From contig OY763929.1 in NCBI GenBank assembly GCA_963667675.1, positions 1,550,001 to 1,614,000 of the forward strand: a DNA stretch of 64,000 nt. Direction: 5' to 3'. The position numbers and the translations under genes were made by a program. The stretch comes from G963667675 sp963667675. GTDB lineage: Bacteria > Chloroflexota > Dehalococcoidia > Lucifugimonadales > UBA3495. Below are positions 8,116 to 16,565 of the stretch, piece by piece. How positions within the stretch are numbered: position 1 is the first letter of the stretch; every line of letters starts with the position of its first letter. The notes beneath the pieces are model-generated. The model had not been told where the DNA came from. It did not search any database and was given only the letters and a program-made list of their open reading frames with translations.

Positions 8116-9204
8116 CTAGTTCAGCTGGCGGAGCCTTGGGTCGAGGGTATCCCTTAGCCAGTCGCCGAAGAGGTTCAGGGATATTACGGTAAGGGCAATG
8201 GCCAGGCCGGGCATGGTGGAGATCCACCAACTGTCAGCCAGGTGGTCGCGGCCGTCGGCCACCATGGAACCCCAGGCCGGCGTGGGCGGCGGGACTCCGG
8301 CCCCCAGGAAGCTCAACGAAGCTTCCACCAGGATAACCACGCCCACGTTCAGCGTGGCGATGACTATCAACGTATTGAATACCCCCGGCAAGAGGTGAAA
8401 GACCATTATACGCAGGCTGCCGGCCCCCGATATCCGGGCCAGGGCCACGTAGTCCATGTTCTTCAGTTGGAGCACCTCTCCCCGGGTAACGCGAGCGAAG
8501 AGGGGCCATAGTAGCAGCGACAGCACCGCCACGATAAGCTCAAAGGACGCTCCCAAAGACGCCACCAGGACCAACGTCACCAACAAGATGGGTATTGAGA
8601 GCACGATGTCCACCAGGCGCATGATTAATTCATCGACCCAGCCGCCATAGTAGCCGGACAGCAGGCCTGCGAAAGTGCCTATGGTGCCGCCGATCCCCAG
8701 GGTGATGGCGGCAACTATCAGGGAGATCCGGGCGCCGTAGAAGATACGGCTCAATATGTCCCGGCCCAGTTGGTCCGTACCCAGGAAGAACTTGGTGGAA
8801 CCCCCATCCCTGGTCTTTACAGGTAGCTGGTCTCCCAGTCCGATTTCCCTGACCGGCCGGCCCTCCTCTATCGCTCTGGCCTCCTCTGCCGCTACGGCCT
8901 CCTCGAAGTCACTGCTTCCGATCTCTACCTCGCGATAACCTTGTCCTATGGCCCTCTCTTCTACGACCGTCTTGGGGCGGTATTCAACTCCTTCCCAGAA
9001 AGGCGGCAGGACTCTATCAGACAGGTCGCCGTTTACAGGGTCGTGGGGAGAAATCCAAGGGGCGGTGATACCGCAGACTACCAGGACCATCAGTATGGAT
9101 ACCGGTATCAAAGGCAAACGCCGCAGCCTGCGTACTACCCTGAGCACTCGGGCGCCTAGGGATTCCGGAGCCACGATAATTCCGCTGGCGGCGTCTGCTG
9201 CCAT
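8116..9204 (-). CDS. Peptide-class ABC transporter permease (DppC/OppC type)
   Basis: Inner-membrane permease of a peptide ABC importer, 362 residues. One N-terminal transmembrane helix (IPVSILMVLVVCGITAP), then an extracytoplasmic region, then the OppC-type core beginning HFL-like FFLGTDQLGRDILSRIFYG, five further hydrophobic segments and the EAA cytoplasmic loop (ARISGAGSLRIMVFHLLP) that contacts the ATPase. Between helix 1 and the core is an unusually long acidic insert of about 70 residues (VVEERAIGQGYREVEIGSSD and beyond) absent from typical DppC. It lies 18 bases downstream of the DppB-type gene on the same strand. Partner ATPases are probably those at 0.6-2.7 kb. Confidence 0.9.
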   Translation of the reverse strand: MAADAASGIIVAPESLGARVLRVVRRLRRLPLIPVSILMVLVVCGITAPWISPHDPVNGDLSDRVLPPFWEGVEYRPKTVVEERAIGQGYREVEIGSSDFEEAVAAEEARAIEEGRPVREIGLGDQLPVKTRDGGSTKFFLGTDQLGRDILSRIFYGARISLIVAAITLGIGGTIGTFAGLLSGYYGGWVDELIMRLVDIVLSIPILLVTLVLVASLGASFELIVAVLSLLLWPLFARVTRGEVLQLKNMDYVALARISGAGSLRIMVFHLLPGVFNTLIVIATLNVGVVILVEASLSFLGAGVPPPTPAWGSMVADGRDHLADSWWISTMPGLAIALTVISLNLFGDWLRDTLDPRLRQLN

Positions 9205-9222
9205 GGCCGCTACTCCCGGCCC

Positions 9223-10140
9223 CTAGGCATATCGAATCCTGGGATCGATATAGGCATAAACTATGTCCACCAGCAGAGCGGACATTACAAATATCAGAGT
9301 GAAGATGATGACTACTGCCTGGAGCACCGGGTAGTCCGACCTGATCATGGAGTCCACCGCCAGCCGTCCTAGGCCAGGCCAGGCGAAGACGATTTCAATG
9401 GTCACCGCGCCGGCCGCCATGCTGCCCAGACTGATGCCGGCAAAAGTCAACGCCGGTATCAAAGCGTTTTTCAGGGCGTGTTTCCAGATGATGGACCTCT
9501 CGGACGCGCCCTTGGCTCGGGCCAGCTTGATATACTCCGAGTCCAGCACGTCGAGCATGGCCGAACGAATCAGCCGCATGTTCACAGCTACGAACCACCA
9601 CCCCAAGGTGATGGCGGGAAGAACAATCGACTGTGGGCCCTCCCGGCCGGAAGGCGGCAACCATTCTAACCTCACGGCAAAGAAGAATATCAGCATTATG
9701 CCAATCCAGAAGTTAGGGGCTGATTGTCCGATAAGGGCTATCACTTTCCCGATGCGGTCGAAAATTCCGTCCCGCCGTACCGCGCCGAGGATGCCCAGGG
9801 GCACACCCACCATGGTGGACCAAAACAGGGCGGCAAGCCCCAACTCTATCGTCGGCCGTATGCGCTCGCCGACCACGTCTATGACGGGGCGTCGTTCTGC
9901 TATTGAGTCGCCGAAGTCGCCCTGGACCAGGTCCTTCATGAATATGCCGTACTGGTGAATATACGACTTGTTGAGGCCCAGCTTTTCCCCAAGAGCGTCC
10001 CAGTCCGCAACATCGGCCTGGCGGCTCAGCAACAGGGTTCTGGGGTCTCCGGCTGCTCTGGCCAAGGCGAAGATAATGACCGATATGGCCAGAAGGGTGA
10101 GGATGGTTATGAAAAACCGCCGTACCAGGAACCTTTGCAT
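9223..10140 (-). CDS. Peptide-class ABC transporter permease (DppB/OppB type)
   Basis: Inner-membrane permease, 305 residues. The N-terminus MQRFLVRRFFITILTLLAIS is the classic DppB start (short Arg-rich tip and first helix); five more transmembrane helices follow. The conserved region ELGLAALFWSTMVGVPLGIL, the EAA-loop LARAKGASERSIIWKHALKN and the final segment AVVIIFTLIFVMSALLVDIV with PRIRYA end agree with the family at normal length. First gene of a two-gene minus-strand operon with the DppC-type permease. Substrate unknown. No solute-binding protein is adjacent; the nearest is at 14.5 kb on the same strand. Confidence 0.92.
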   Translation of the reverse strand: MQRFLVRRFFITILTLLAISVIIFALARAAGDPRTLLLSRQADVADWDALGEKLGLNKSYIHQYGIFMKDLVQGDFGDSIAERRPVIDVVGERIRPTIELGLAALFWSTMVGVPLGILGAVRRDGIFDRIGKVIALIGQSAPNFWIGIMLIFFFAVRLEWLPPSGREGPQSIVLPAITLGWWFVAVNMRLIRSAMLDVLDSEYIKLARAKGASERSIIWKHALKNALIPALTFAGISLGSMAAGAVTIEIVFAWPGLGRLAVDSMIRSDYPVLQAVVIIFTLIFVMSALLVDIVYAYIDPRIRYA

Positions 10141-10956
10141 ATCCCCTCGCCGTCAGCCACAGGGCCTCGTCGCCCAGCCCTCCCTTGCAGAGCTAAAGCT
10201 CCGTTTGGAGTCGTTAAAGGGTCTCAGGTCCTCACCGCCCGGGAACCTTGGTTTCCTGCATCTGCGCAGGGACGGGACAGCCGGACCCGTCTTGTCTACC
10301 TGGCCGTACCCACCCTGCGCCGGCTCGCGGGACTGCACAAGCAAAGGGCTTGATTTCCGATCCGACGCAAAAGGGGCGTGTACACCCCAACCGTACCGGT
10401 GTCCGCCCGCGCCCCGCCGAAACCTGCCGCTGTCGCCGCGAAGAGGGGCAGCGGGTTGCCATCTACTCTGGGCCAGGGAAGAAATGCGCCGACCCCAGCC
10501 CATACCGAGGCCAATATTAGCAGCAACTATATCAAGCCTGTCAAGGAAGATGCGCCGGAGAAGACACAGATAGCCCAACCCGATCCTATTGCAGTGGTAG
10601 TGAACGCAATGGCTGGAGATCCTCCATTTCTCGGCCGTAACCGCCGCATCACAACTCCGCCGATTCTCGCCCCAGTCCAAAACAGGTATCGGCCCGCATT
10701 TCCCAGTTAGGATAACAATAGCATGCGGCAAACAGGCAACCGTCTGGCCGGCGTAGTCGCCTTATGAACTTGTCATTGGCGTATCAGCTACAATGCACCC
10801 ATCGAATCACCTGTTTCCGGTAGTTGGGGTAGCGACTGCGGAGGGACCGGATGGGCGACGGCGAAAACACCCTTCTAAAGCTCAAGTTCGACCCAGGAAT
10901 CGGGTTGGAGTTTCGATGAGCGGGCATTCAACTACACGGCCCGACCAGCGGGGCTA
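10141..10956. other. Gene-poor intergenic stretch
   Basis: About 0.8 kb between divergent genes. On the minus strand a TTG-initiated reading at 10296-10526 contains a hydrophobic start (LLLILASVWAGVGAFLPWPR) and might be a remnant of a membrane protein, but it has no ATG, no clear ribosome site and a compositionally odd tail. A second minus-strand reading at 10153-10731 looks non-coding. Nothing else here is convincing: no tRNA, no clear hairpin terminator. Confidence 0.4.
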
Positions 10957-12168
10957 ATGCGCAACGTCAGATGGGCCGCCTCCTTCCGGTTTCGCGACTT
11001 CAGGATACTGTGGCCTGCTACCCTGCTCTATTACGTGGCCACCGCGATGGAGCAGCTTGCCGTGGGCTGGCTGGTCCTGGACATGACCGGCTCAGTTTTC
11101 ATGGTGGGAGTGGCTTATGCGGTACGCTCGTCCCCCAATTTTTTCCTGGGTATCGTAGCGGGGGTAGTATCCGACAGGCTGGACCGCCGCGTCCTTCTGC
11201 GATTTACCATTGGGTGCGCCAGTATCACCGCAGGTCTGATGGCCCTGTTGCTGCTGACCGATTCCATGCAGGTGTGGACGGTGATGGTCTTGGTGGCAGT
11301 TACGGGAATTTTCTTGGTCTTCTACCAAACTGCTGCCCCGGCGTATGCCTACGACATTGTGGGACCTGAAAATGCCCTCAACGGCGTTTCCCTGATCGCT
11401 ATGACCTATCAGGTTGGCGGGATGGCCGGGGTGCTTCTCGGCGGGGCCGCAATCGAAGCGGCAGGTGCGGGTTCGGCCTACCTGGCCGTTGGCGCCATTT
11501 ACCTGGCGTCGGTGATCGTACTTCTGTGGGCGCGCAGGCCGGAAATGGAGCTGCAAATTCGCCGCGAGTCCGTGCTGGAAAACCTGGCGGGTTACGCCCG
11601 GATCGTGCGGCAAAACCATGTGCTATTTGTCCTTATGTGCCTGGTATCTGTGGCCGAGGTATTTGGCTTCACTCATACGACCTTGCTCCCCGTGTTTGCC
11701 AAGGAGGTCTTGAGTGTGGGCCCGCAGGGGCTGGGTTTCATGTACGCCGTCCGGCAGGCGGGCGGGATATTGGGCCTGACCATGCTGGCCGGTTTACGGG
11801 ATTTCCAGCGAAAGGGGATACTGACGTTTGGCCTCGCCGCGGCCGGTGGTATGTGTTTAATGGCTTTCTCCCTTTCTTCCAACTGGTTCTTCTTCCTGGG
11901 GGTCCTGGCTCTGGCTAACTTCTGCATCCAGGCCGTCGACGCCTTGTTCAAGACCCTGATGCAGGACAATGTGCCCGACGATCAACGGGGCCGGGCCATG
12001 GGCTCTTGGTCGTTTAGCATAGGGCTTGCCCCGGCGGGCCACCTGGGAATCGGCGGACTGGCCAGCCTGCTGGGCGCTGCCGGGGCCCTGCTGGTCAACG
12101 GGGCGGTGCTGACCTTCGCCAGCGTGGCGACCATCACGGCATTGCCCAAGATACGCCGCCTGCGGTGA
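10957..12168 (+). CDS. MFS transporter (EntS-like, MFS_3 group)
   Basis: Major-facilitator exporter of 403 residues with about 12 hydrophobic segments. The N-terminus FRFRDFRILWPATLLYYVAT, the inter-helix loop DRLDRRVLL (motif A position between helices 2 and 3), TAAPAYAYDIVGPENALNG (helix 4/5 region) and PDDQRGRAMGSWSF in the second half match the MFS_3/enterobactin-exporter-like group. Such proteins expel small molecules by proton antiport, but the substrate is not deducible. The start ATG at 10957 has no strong ribosome site; upstream frames give no better start. It converges on a minus-strand hypothetical gene, separated by a terminator hairpin at 12195. Confidence 0.88.
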   Translation: MRNVRWAASFRFRDFRILWPATLLYYVATAMEQLAVGWLVLDMTGSVFMVGVAYAVRSSPNFFLGIVAGVVSDRLDRRVLLRFTIGCASITAGLMALLLLTDSMQVWTVMVLVAVTGIFLVFYQTAAPAYAYDIVGPENALNGVSLIAMTYQVGGMAGVLLGGAAIEAAGAGSAYLAVGAIYLASVIVLLWARRPEMELQIRRESVLENLAGYARIVRQNHVLFVLMCLVSVAEVFGFTHTTLLPVFAKEVLSVGPQGLGFMYAVRQAGGILGLTMLAGLRDFQRKGILTFGLAAAGGMCLMAFSLSSNWFFFLGVLALANFCIQAVDALFKTLMQDNVPDDQRGRAMGSWSFSIGLAPAGHLGIGGLASLLGAAGALLVNGAVLTFASVATITALPKIRRLR

Positions 12169-12194
12169 ACCGGTCCAAACCCTAAAACGAAAAA

Positions 12195-12217
12195 GCCCCG
12201 GCTGAAGTAGCCGGGGC
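12195..12217 (-). terminator. Rho-independent terminator
   Basis: GC-rich stem GCCCCGGC/GCCGGGGC with a short loop; read on the minus strand it is followed by a T-run (CTTTTTCGTTTT), so it terminates the minus-strand gene ending at 12287. It sits between two convergent genes and may also act weakly on the plus strand. Confidence 0.85.
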
Positions 12218-12286
12218 CTTAGAACTTTAGAACATGCCGCCTGCCAGGTTGGACCAATGACTACCTGACGGGGAACCTGGCCGGCC

Positions 12287-12769
12287 TTACGGTGAGATAA
12301 TATTGTCCTTGATGGCCTTGGTCCGAAGGTCACCCTCCTTATCCAGGTGAGCCTTGAGACCGGCTATGGCGGCTTTGACCAAGGAGGGGTCAAGGGACTG
12401 GGCCGCAGGGCCCTGCTCTGCTTCCTCGAGCAATTCTTTGCACCGTTCATCGATTTGCTGGAAGGCCCAATCGAGCTGCGTCTGTACGGTTTCCGCCTCC
12501 TCAGGAAACGGGCGGATCGTTCTGTCGGGGGGCATCAAACGATCATAGCCGCCGCCGTGCCAATGGCCCTGTTCCGCATGGCAATCCCAACGCAGGATTT
12601 CTTCATTACAGACCTGGACCCCTATGGTTGGGCCCCCAACGTTACGCTCCCATTTCTCGGATGGGAAAATCCTCAACGGCCACGCGTAAGCAGTGACTTG
12701 CCCGTCTGGGGACAGGGGAAGGTGCAATTCCGCTCCCATATACTTCTCGTCAGAGGCCTTCGTTGCCAT
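12287..12769 (-). CDS. Hypothetical protein, acidic with C-terminal helix
   Basis: 160-residue protein of unrecognised family. The ATG at 12767-12769 is chosen over the longer 12865 start because an AGGGAGAAG ribosome site lies just upstream of it. Features: N-terminal MATKASDEKYMGAELHLP, a Trp/His-rich middle (WDCHAEQGHWHGGGYDRL) and a long charged C-terminal helix (QLDWAFQQIDERCKELLEE). No signal peptide or membrane segment. The beta-rich first half and HWHGGGYDR motif suggest a small cytosolic domain, but I cannot assign a function. Followed by a clear terminator. Likely a real gene because of ribosome site, high-GC third positions and terminator. Confidence 0.7.
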   Translation of the reverse strand: MATKASDEKYMGAELHLPLSPDGQVTAYAWPLRIFPSEKWERNVGGPTIGVQVCNEEILRWDCHAEQGHWHGGGYDRLMPPDRTIRPFPEEAETVQTQLDWAFQQIDERCKELLEEAEQGPAAQSLDPSLVKAAIAGLKAHLDKEGDLRTKAIKDNIISP

Positions 12770-13106
12770 GGTTATCTTCTCCCTTAACCCTACTGAGCCG
12801 TAATATCCCTGGTTGGCTTTATGCAACTCAACTGTGTTGCACCAACGTTGAAGGAAAGTTAGCACCTTCCGCCAATGTTGTCAAAGGCCAACAGGCCCTT
12901 CGGCGCATATTGTCCCTCTTGAGGGTGACGGCGCCGACTAGCCAAGGGTGTTAAGCCCAACGAATTCAGTACATTCGATGGTCCGGAAGGTGTGTTTGAC
13001 AGGTCTTTGGAGTGACAGTACCATTGGCGTCGTTAAAGAACGCGGGCAATTTGGATGCCCAGGTTATGGCACAAGAAATGTTCGCCTATCCCAAGGAGGA
13101 CGGGTA
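12770..13106. other. Intergenic stretch between divergent hypotheticals
   Basis: About 340 bases holding the upstream regions of two divergent hypothetical genes. It includes the AGGGAG ribosome site of the minus-strand gene and the CAAGGAGGA site of the plus-strand gene. I see no confident promoter hexamers, RNA or repeat. Confidence 0.4.
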
Positions 13107-13688
13107 ATGACAACCAGTCCCTTTCACCCCGATCGGATCCTCGTCACCGGTGAGAACCCCGCCATCCGGCTGGCAGAGACCGACGGTGGTCCGACAACCA
13201 CAAATTCCAGTTTCTGGCGAGTCTTTTTCTCACCGGAAGGAGCCGGCCACGCGCTCTTCATCGAGAGCGAACTGACTGACGATCAACCGAGGATTTACAC
13301 CGACAATGCCCAGATGACGCGTTGGCTCCAAGGCGAGCTTCAGGGCAGGATGAACCCTGCTTTCGGTAACCTGGAGATTCTGCAACGAGAAGCGAAGTTT
13401 TGGAGTTCGGGGGACCTCAGGTCCTCCTGGACCGAGACGGTGAACGCCGGCGATGAAGAGATCGTCCTGACCTGGTACGACCTGGGTGAGCCTTTCCTGA
13501 GTCATAGAGTCCCTGGGAGCAACCCGGACCGCCCCCATGGCGCGTGCGTGGTGCTGGTCCCGGCCCATGGGGTCCGCCTCACGGTCGACGGCAGGTCCGC
13601 CAAAGGCCGACCCTTCCCAACTCAGAGAGAGGGCCGGGCCCACAGTACCTGTTCCCTGTCCTTCTCCGGGTCCTGGTTCTTACCCTAG
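13107..13688 (+). CDS. Hypothetical protein
   Basis: 193-residue protein from ATG 13107, preceded by a strong AAGGAGG ribosome site 6-7 bases upstream; the longer reading from 12948 is rejected for that reason. Sequence marks: HPDRILVTGENPAIRLAE, FWRVFFSPEGAGHALFIESE, TRWLQGELQGRMNP, and a C-terminus RPFPTQREGRAHSTCSLSF followed by SGSWFLP. The pattern of beta-strands and Trp residues resembles small-molecule binding or reductase-like domains of uncharacterised Chloroflexota proteins, but I do not recognise a named family. No signal peptide. Its 3' end is followed by REP-like sequence and a dipeptidase relic. Confidence 0.65.
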   Translation: MTTSPFHPDRILVTGENPAIRLAETDGGPTTTNSSFWRVFFSPEGAGHALFIESELTDDQPRIYTDNAQMTRWLQGELQGRMNPAFGNLEILQREAKFWSSGDLRSSWTETVNAGDEEIVLTWYDLGEPFLSHRVPGSNPDRPHGACVVLVPAHGVRLTVDGRSAKGRPFPTQREGRAHSTCSLSFSGSWFLP

Positions 13689-13774
13689 TAGGCAGCGGTG
13701 ACACCTGGCCGCAGGGTAAGCCGGGCGCTGACCCTTCAACCCGCTCAGGGTGAGCGGTCCTTTCCCGCTCATGG

Positions 13775-13963
13775 TGGGCTCGACGCTCCGCCGGAATTCC
13801 CGGCGCCCCACTTGAACGGCCTGGATTCCCCGCCGACGGCCAGAACATCATTCACAGCCTGTTGTCCCGGGGCTACTCAGACGGCGACATCAAAAGGACC
13901 ACCGGCGACAACGCCTTGAGCTTCTTCCGGCGGGTGACGACATTGGCAATAGTCAATAACTAG
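13775..13963 (+). pseudogene. Relic of an M19 membrane-dipeptidase 3' end
   Basis: Two frames together read like the C-terminus of an M19 (renal-dipeptidase-like) peptidase: GLDAPPEFPAPHLNGLDSP in one frame, then ADGQNIIHSLLSRGYSDGDI and NALSFFRRV in the next, ending at TAG 13961-13963. The family tail is of the type N-(I/L)-x-x-x-L-L-x-R-G-Y-S-(D/E)-x-D-I followed by a G(D/G)N motif, which fits. The frames join if the C-run at 13828-13831 gains one base. No upstream catalytic part exists; the fragment begins just after REP-like sequence (about 13730-13775), so the rest of the gene was probably lost by recombination. Family call is by motif memory, not alignment. Confidence 0.6.
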
Positions 13964-13980
13964 AGAATGGACACGACGAC

Positions 13981-14238
13981 ATGACCGTAGATGATTACTC
14001 AGTAATAGTAGGCTCGATTGGTGTGGCCCTTTTGCTACTGGCTTTTACCCTCAACAGGTGGAAAATCCTGCTCCAAGACACAAAAACATACAACCTGATC
14101 AATATCGTTGGGGCCGGACTGGCTTGCACCGCCTCTATACTGATCGGCTTCATTCCATTTGTGGTCTTGGAAGGATTTTGGGGCATCGCCGCTACTATTG
14201 GGCTGATACAGTTGCTAAAGCGAAAGAGCAGCGACTAA
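13981..14238 (+). CDS. Small membrane protein, CBU_0592-like
   Basis: 85-residue integral membrane protein with three hydrophobic segments: SVIVGSIGVALLLLAFTL, NLINIVGAGLACTASIL and FVVLEGFWGIAATIGL, ending in a basic tail LLKRKSSD. The pattern GxxGVxLLLxAF...YxxxNxxGAxL...FWxxxxxxGL is that of the CBU_0592 family of short membrane proteins of unknown function. ATG at 13981 follows an AGAATGGACACGACGAC leader without a strong ribosome site. Stand-alone gene; the next feature is a strong terminator hairpin at 14304. Confidence 0.75.
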   Translation: MTVDDYSVIVGSIGVALLLLAFTLNRWKILLQDTKTYNLINIVGAGLACTASILIGFIPFVVLEGFWGIAATIGLIQLLKRKSSD

Positions 14239-14303
14239 ACCCAAGTTCACACGGGCGCACCGAATTGCGTCGATTCACGACGCTGAAAACAAAAATGAAA
14301 AAA

Positions 14304-14333
14304 TAACGGGACCCTCCCAGGAGGGTCCCGTTA
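14304..14333 (-). terminator. Strong terminator hairpin
   Basis: Perfect-stem hairpin TAACGGGACCCTCC/GGAGGGTCCCGTTA with a two-base loop. On the minus strand it is followed by TTTTTTCATTTTT, so it terminates the binding-protein transcript that ends at 14492; on the plus strand it may also stop readthrough from the small membrane protein gene. Confidence 0.9.
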
Positions 14334-14491
14334 CACTTAGGCTCTCTTCTTGGGGAGGGGGAATCTACGGTAGCTATACCGAAAGCTCCCCCACCTGCCA
14401 GGAGTAGAGCCACGAGTTTCGAAGCTTACCCCTGGAGGCTCTTTCCCCTTACCCGTGGGTCAAGAGCATGCGCCCATGGGCGCGCGGCTCC

Positions 14492-16330
14492 CTACTGCCG
14501 GTGAGGCGCCCATTCCAGGGCGCTCAGGCGCCGGGTGTCCCCGGTCTCCAGCCGGTCCTCCCAGGTGTCCACGTTGGGGCCCAGCGGGTAGATATTGTTG
14601 ACCGAGTACAACCCGATGTCCAGGGAGTTGGCCCAGAGCCAGTCGCCTATCTCAACCTGAAGCTTCCAGCGCTCCTCCGGGTCGAAGGTGTTATAGGCCT
14701 CGACTACAAGCGGACTTAGGAAGGGGTGGTCTAAGCCGACGCTAAAGAGCGTATCAGGGTGATAGCCGAGCTCGTATAGCAATACGGGTTCCAACAGTGG
14801 GTTGGTGCCGAAGCAGACTACCCTCTTCTCATCGCGGCTTATGATGTCGTCGGCCATGGTGCCGAAAGGAACGTTCTGGATACGGGCGGTAATGCCTATA
14901 TCCGCCCACATGTCAGCTACCGCCTCGCAGGTCTGTACTTCGGCGGCAGTACCGCGGATGGCGGGCGCGATTTCCAGTTCGAATCCATCCTCATAGCCCG
15001 CCTCTTTTAAGAGCTGTTTGGCCCGCTCCACGTCGTACTCCCACTTCCATTCGGGCTTGGCCCGATGAGAGAAAGTGGCCCACCCCCACATCGCAAGGGG
15101 CGATCCCTCACCCCCGAGGAGCTCCTCTACAATCTTGTCCCTATCTATGGCCAGCCCCATGGCCTGGCGCACCTTGCGGGCCTGTTCCCACTCGGGGGAG
15201 TTAACGTCCGGGTTGCTGGATACATAGGGCGCGTCGGGGTCCCACCCGGGCGCAGGGCACACCGAGGCCGCCGGACAATTGTCTCCATCGGAGGTCGCGT
15301 AGTAGCTGCCAAACAAGGTCAGGCCTGACTCGGAGCCGTCCTTCTGGGCCATGAACTTGGTGTCGGCTACCTCCGCCAGCGCAGGCACGCTGTCCAAGGC
15401 CGCCAGGAAGGTGTCCACCCTGCCCACCTGGAAGTTGGCTATGCGGGTGGACTCTTCGGGCATTTCGAGGAATGTCAACTCGTCGAAGTAGGGGACCTTT
15501 GTGTGGTGGTCCCGGAATGCCTTGAACTTCCAGAACTCGCCGGTGCTCTGCTCCACAAACTCCCAGGGTCCGGTGCCGGCCAACTGCGAGTTGGCCGCCT
15601 CCAATCCTATCGTTTCGGTCAGCTCCTCGACCTGCTTCTTGCTGACCACCCATGCTCCGTCCACGCCGGGAGTAGTTGTGACAAAGAGCATGTCCCACGT
15701 GGGGATGCCGGTGTTCACCTCGATGGTGTAGTCATCCAAGGCCCTGAGATGGCCTTCCGGATTCAGAAGTTTGGCCCTGATCTGGCTTGAGGACTGGTGT
15801 ACGGAGTCCTCGGCCCCGGCCTGGGTAATGGACCATACCATGTCCTCGGCGGTCATCTCCCCGACGCCGCCGTGGAATTGAATCCCCTGCTTGAGCTTGA
15901 AGGTCCAGGTCAGGTTATCGGGAGCGACAGTCCACTCCTCGGCCACCCTGCCGAAGTACTCTCCCCTGAGGTTGCGCCCGGTCAGTCCTTCGTAAGCAGC
16001 CATGGTGACATGCCCAGACTGGGGAAGGCCGGTCATTCCGGGATGTCCGCTAAAGATGCCCTGCTCCGGGTGGGCGATACGAAGAGCCCCATAGGGTTCA
16101 TCTCCGGTCGTCACGTCGGGCGCCTGAGTCGCAGTAGGCGCCGCCGTAGGCACGGCAGTGGCCGTAGCCGCCGGCGCCTGAGTCGCAGTGGCCGTAGCCG
16201 CCGGCGCAGCAGTAGGCTCGGGCACTGGGGTTGCAGTGGCGTCTCCCCCGCAGGCCACCGCTATCATCAATACCAGCGCAGCCAGCATTGGGACGAATAA
16301 TCCAAGATTCCACCAAGGTCGTTTAGACAT
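14492..16330 (-). CDS. Peptide-type ABC transporter substrate-binding lipoprotein (SBP family 5)
   Basis: Extracytoplasmic solute-binding protein, 612 residues from ATG 16330 (ribosome site GGAG 8 bases upstream; the 16387 start would mask the signal peptide). Lipoprotein signal: NLGLFVPMLAALVLMIAVAC with a lipobox ending VAC. Next is a Pro/Ala/Thr linker of about 45 residues (repeats of ATATQAP), then the SBP_bac_5 core: GALRIAHPEQGIF, YEGLTG, LTWTFKLKQGIQFHGG, EDMVWSI, and late VRQAMGLAIDRDKI and AKQLLKEAGY. The linker tethers the binding domain to the membrane. Likely partner of the permeases at 8.1-10.1 kb and ATPases at 0.6-2.7 kb, on strand and family grounds only. Confidence 0.92.
   Translation of the reverse strand: MSKRPWWNLGLFVPMLAALVLMIAVACGGDATATPVPEPTAAPAATATATQAPAATATAVPTAAPTATQAPDVTTGDEPYGALRIAHPEQGIFSGHPGMTGLPQSGHVTMAAYEGLTGRNLRGEYFGRVAEEWTVAPDNLTWTFKLKQGIQFHGGVGEMTAEDMVWSITQAGAEDSVHQSSSQIRAKLLNPEGHLRALDDYTIEVNTGIPTWDMLFVTTTPGVDGAWVVSKKQVEELTETIGLEAANSQLAGTGPWEFVEQSTGEFWKFKAFRDHHTKVPYFDELTFLEMPEESTRIANFQVGRVDTFLAALDSVPALAEVADTKFMAQKDGSESGLTLFGSYYATSDGDNCPAASVCPAPGWDPDAPYVSSNPDVNSPEWEQARKVRQAMGLAIDRDKIVEELLGGEGSPLAMWGWATFSHRAKPEWKWEYDVERAKQLLKEAGYEDGFELEIAPAIRGTAAEVQTCEAVADMWADIGITARIQNVPFGTMADDIISRDEKRVVCFGTNPLLEPVLLYELGYHPDTLFSVGLDHPFLSPLVVEAYNTFDPEERWKLQVEIGDWLWANSLDIGLYSVNNIYPLGPNVDTWEDRLETGDTRRLSALEWAPHRQ
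16155..16207. repeat. Direct repeat in linker-coding DNA of the binding lipoprotein
   Basis: A 23-base unit starting GCAGTGGCCGTAGCC occurs at 16155-16177 and again at 16185-16207, a 30-base (10-codon) period, with degenerate copies beside it. It encodes the Ala/Thr/Gln/Pro linker and could change length by replication slippage. Confidence 0.85.
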
Positions 16331-16404
16331 CGCTACATCTCCAGTCCTTTGTAATCGTCTGGGTCTCATGACTTTGCGCGACGGCAACAGGCAATTTCCA
16401 GAAG

Positions 16405-16433
16405 AAACTATCAGACCCCGATATTCTTGTCAA
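16405..16433 (-). promoter_or_regulatory. Sigma-70-type promoter of the binding-protein gene
   Basis: On the minus strand: TTGACA, 17-base spacer, TAGTTT, placed about 75 bases ahead of the ATG at 16330. The -35 box is perfect consensus. Confidence 0.65.
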
Positions 16434-16565
16434 CCAGCACAAAAGCAACGCCAGGCATGACATTAATCGTCACCAAAGACACTATATGATCGCACACTGT
16501 AAAAGTATCTTCCGGCTTTCCCAGGAATGACATGCGGGAACAGGAGCCAATAGCATTTGAATCGC

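Noticed and set aside
7855..8157. 100-residue plus-strand reading
   Set aside because: Overlaps the end of the DUF4143 gene, no ribosome site, Arg/Pro-rich composition typical of a shadow frame in GC-rich DNA.
10153..10731. 192-residue minus-strand reading
   Set aside because: Composition unlike a protein and no recognisable motif; intergenic between divergent promoters. A short membrane-like frame at 10296-10526 was noted but left unannotated.
12948..13106. N-terminal extension of the 13107 hypothetical
   Set aside because: The AAGGAGG ribosome site at 13107 makes the shorter start much more likely.
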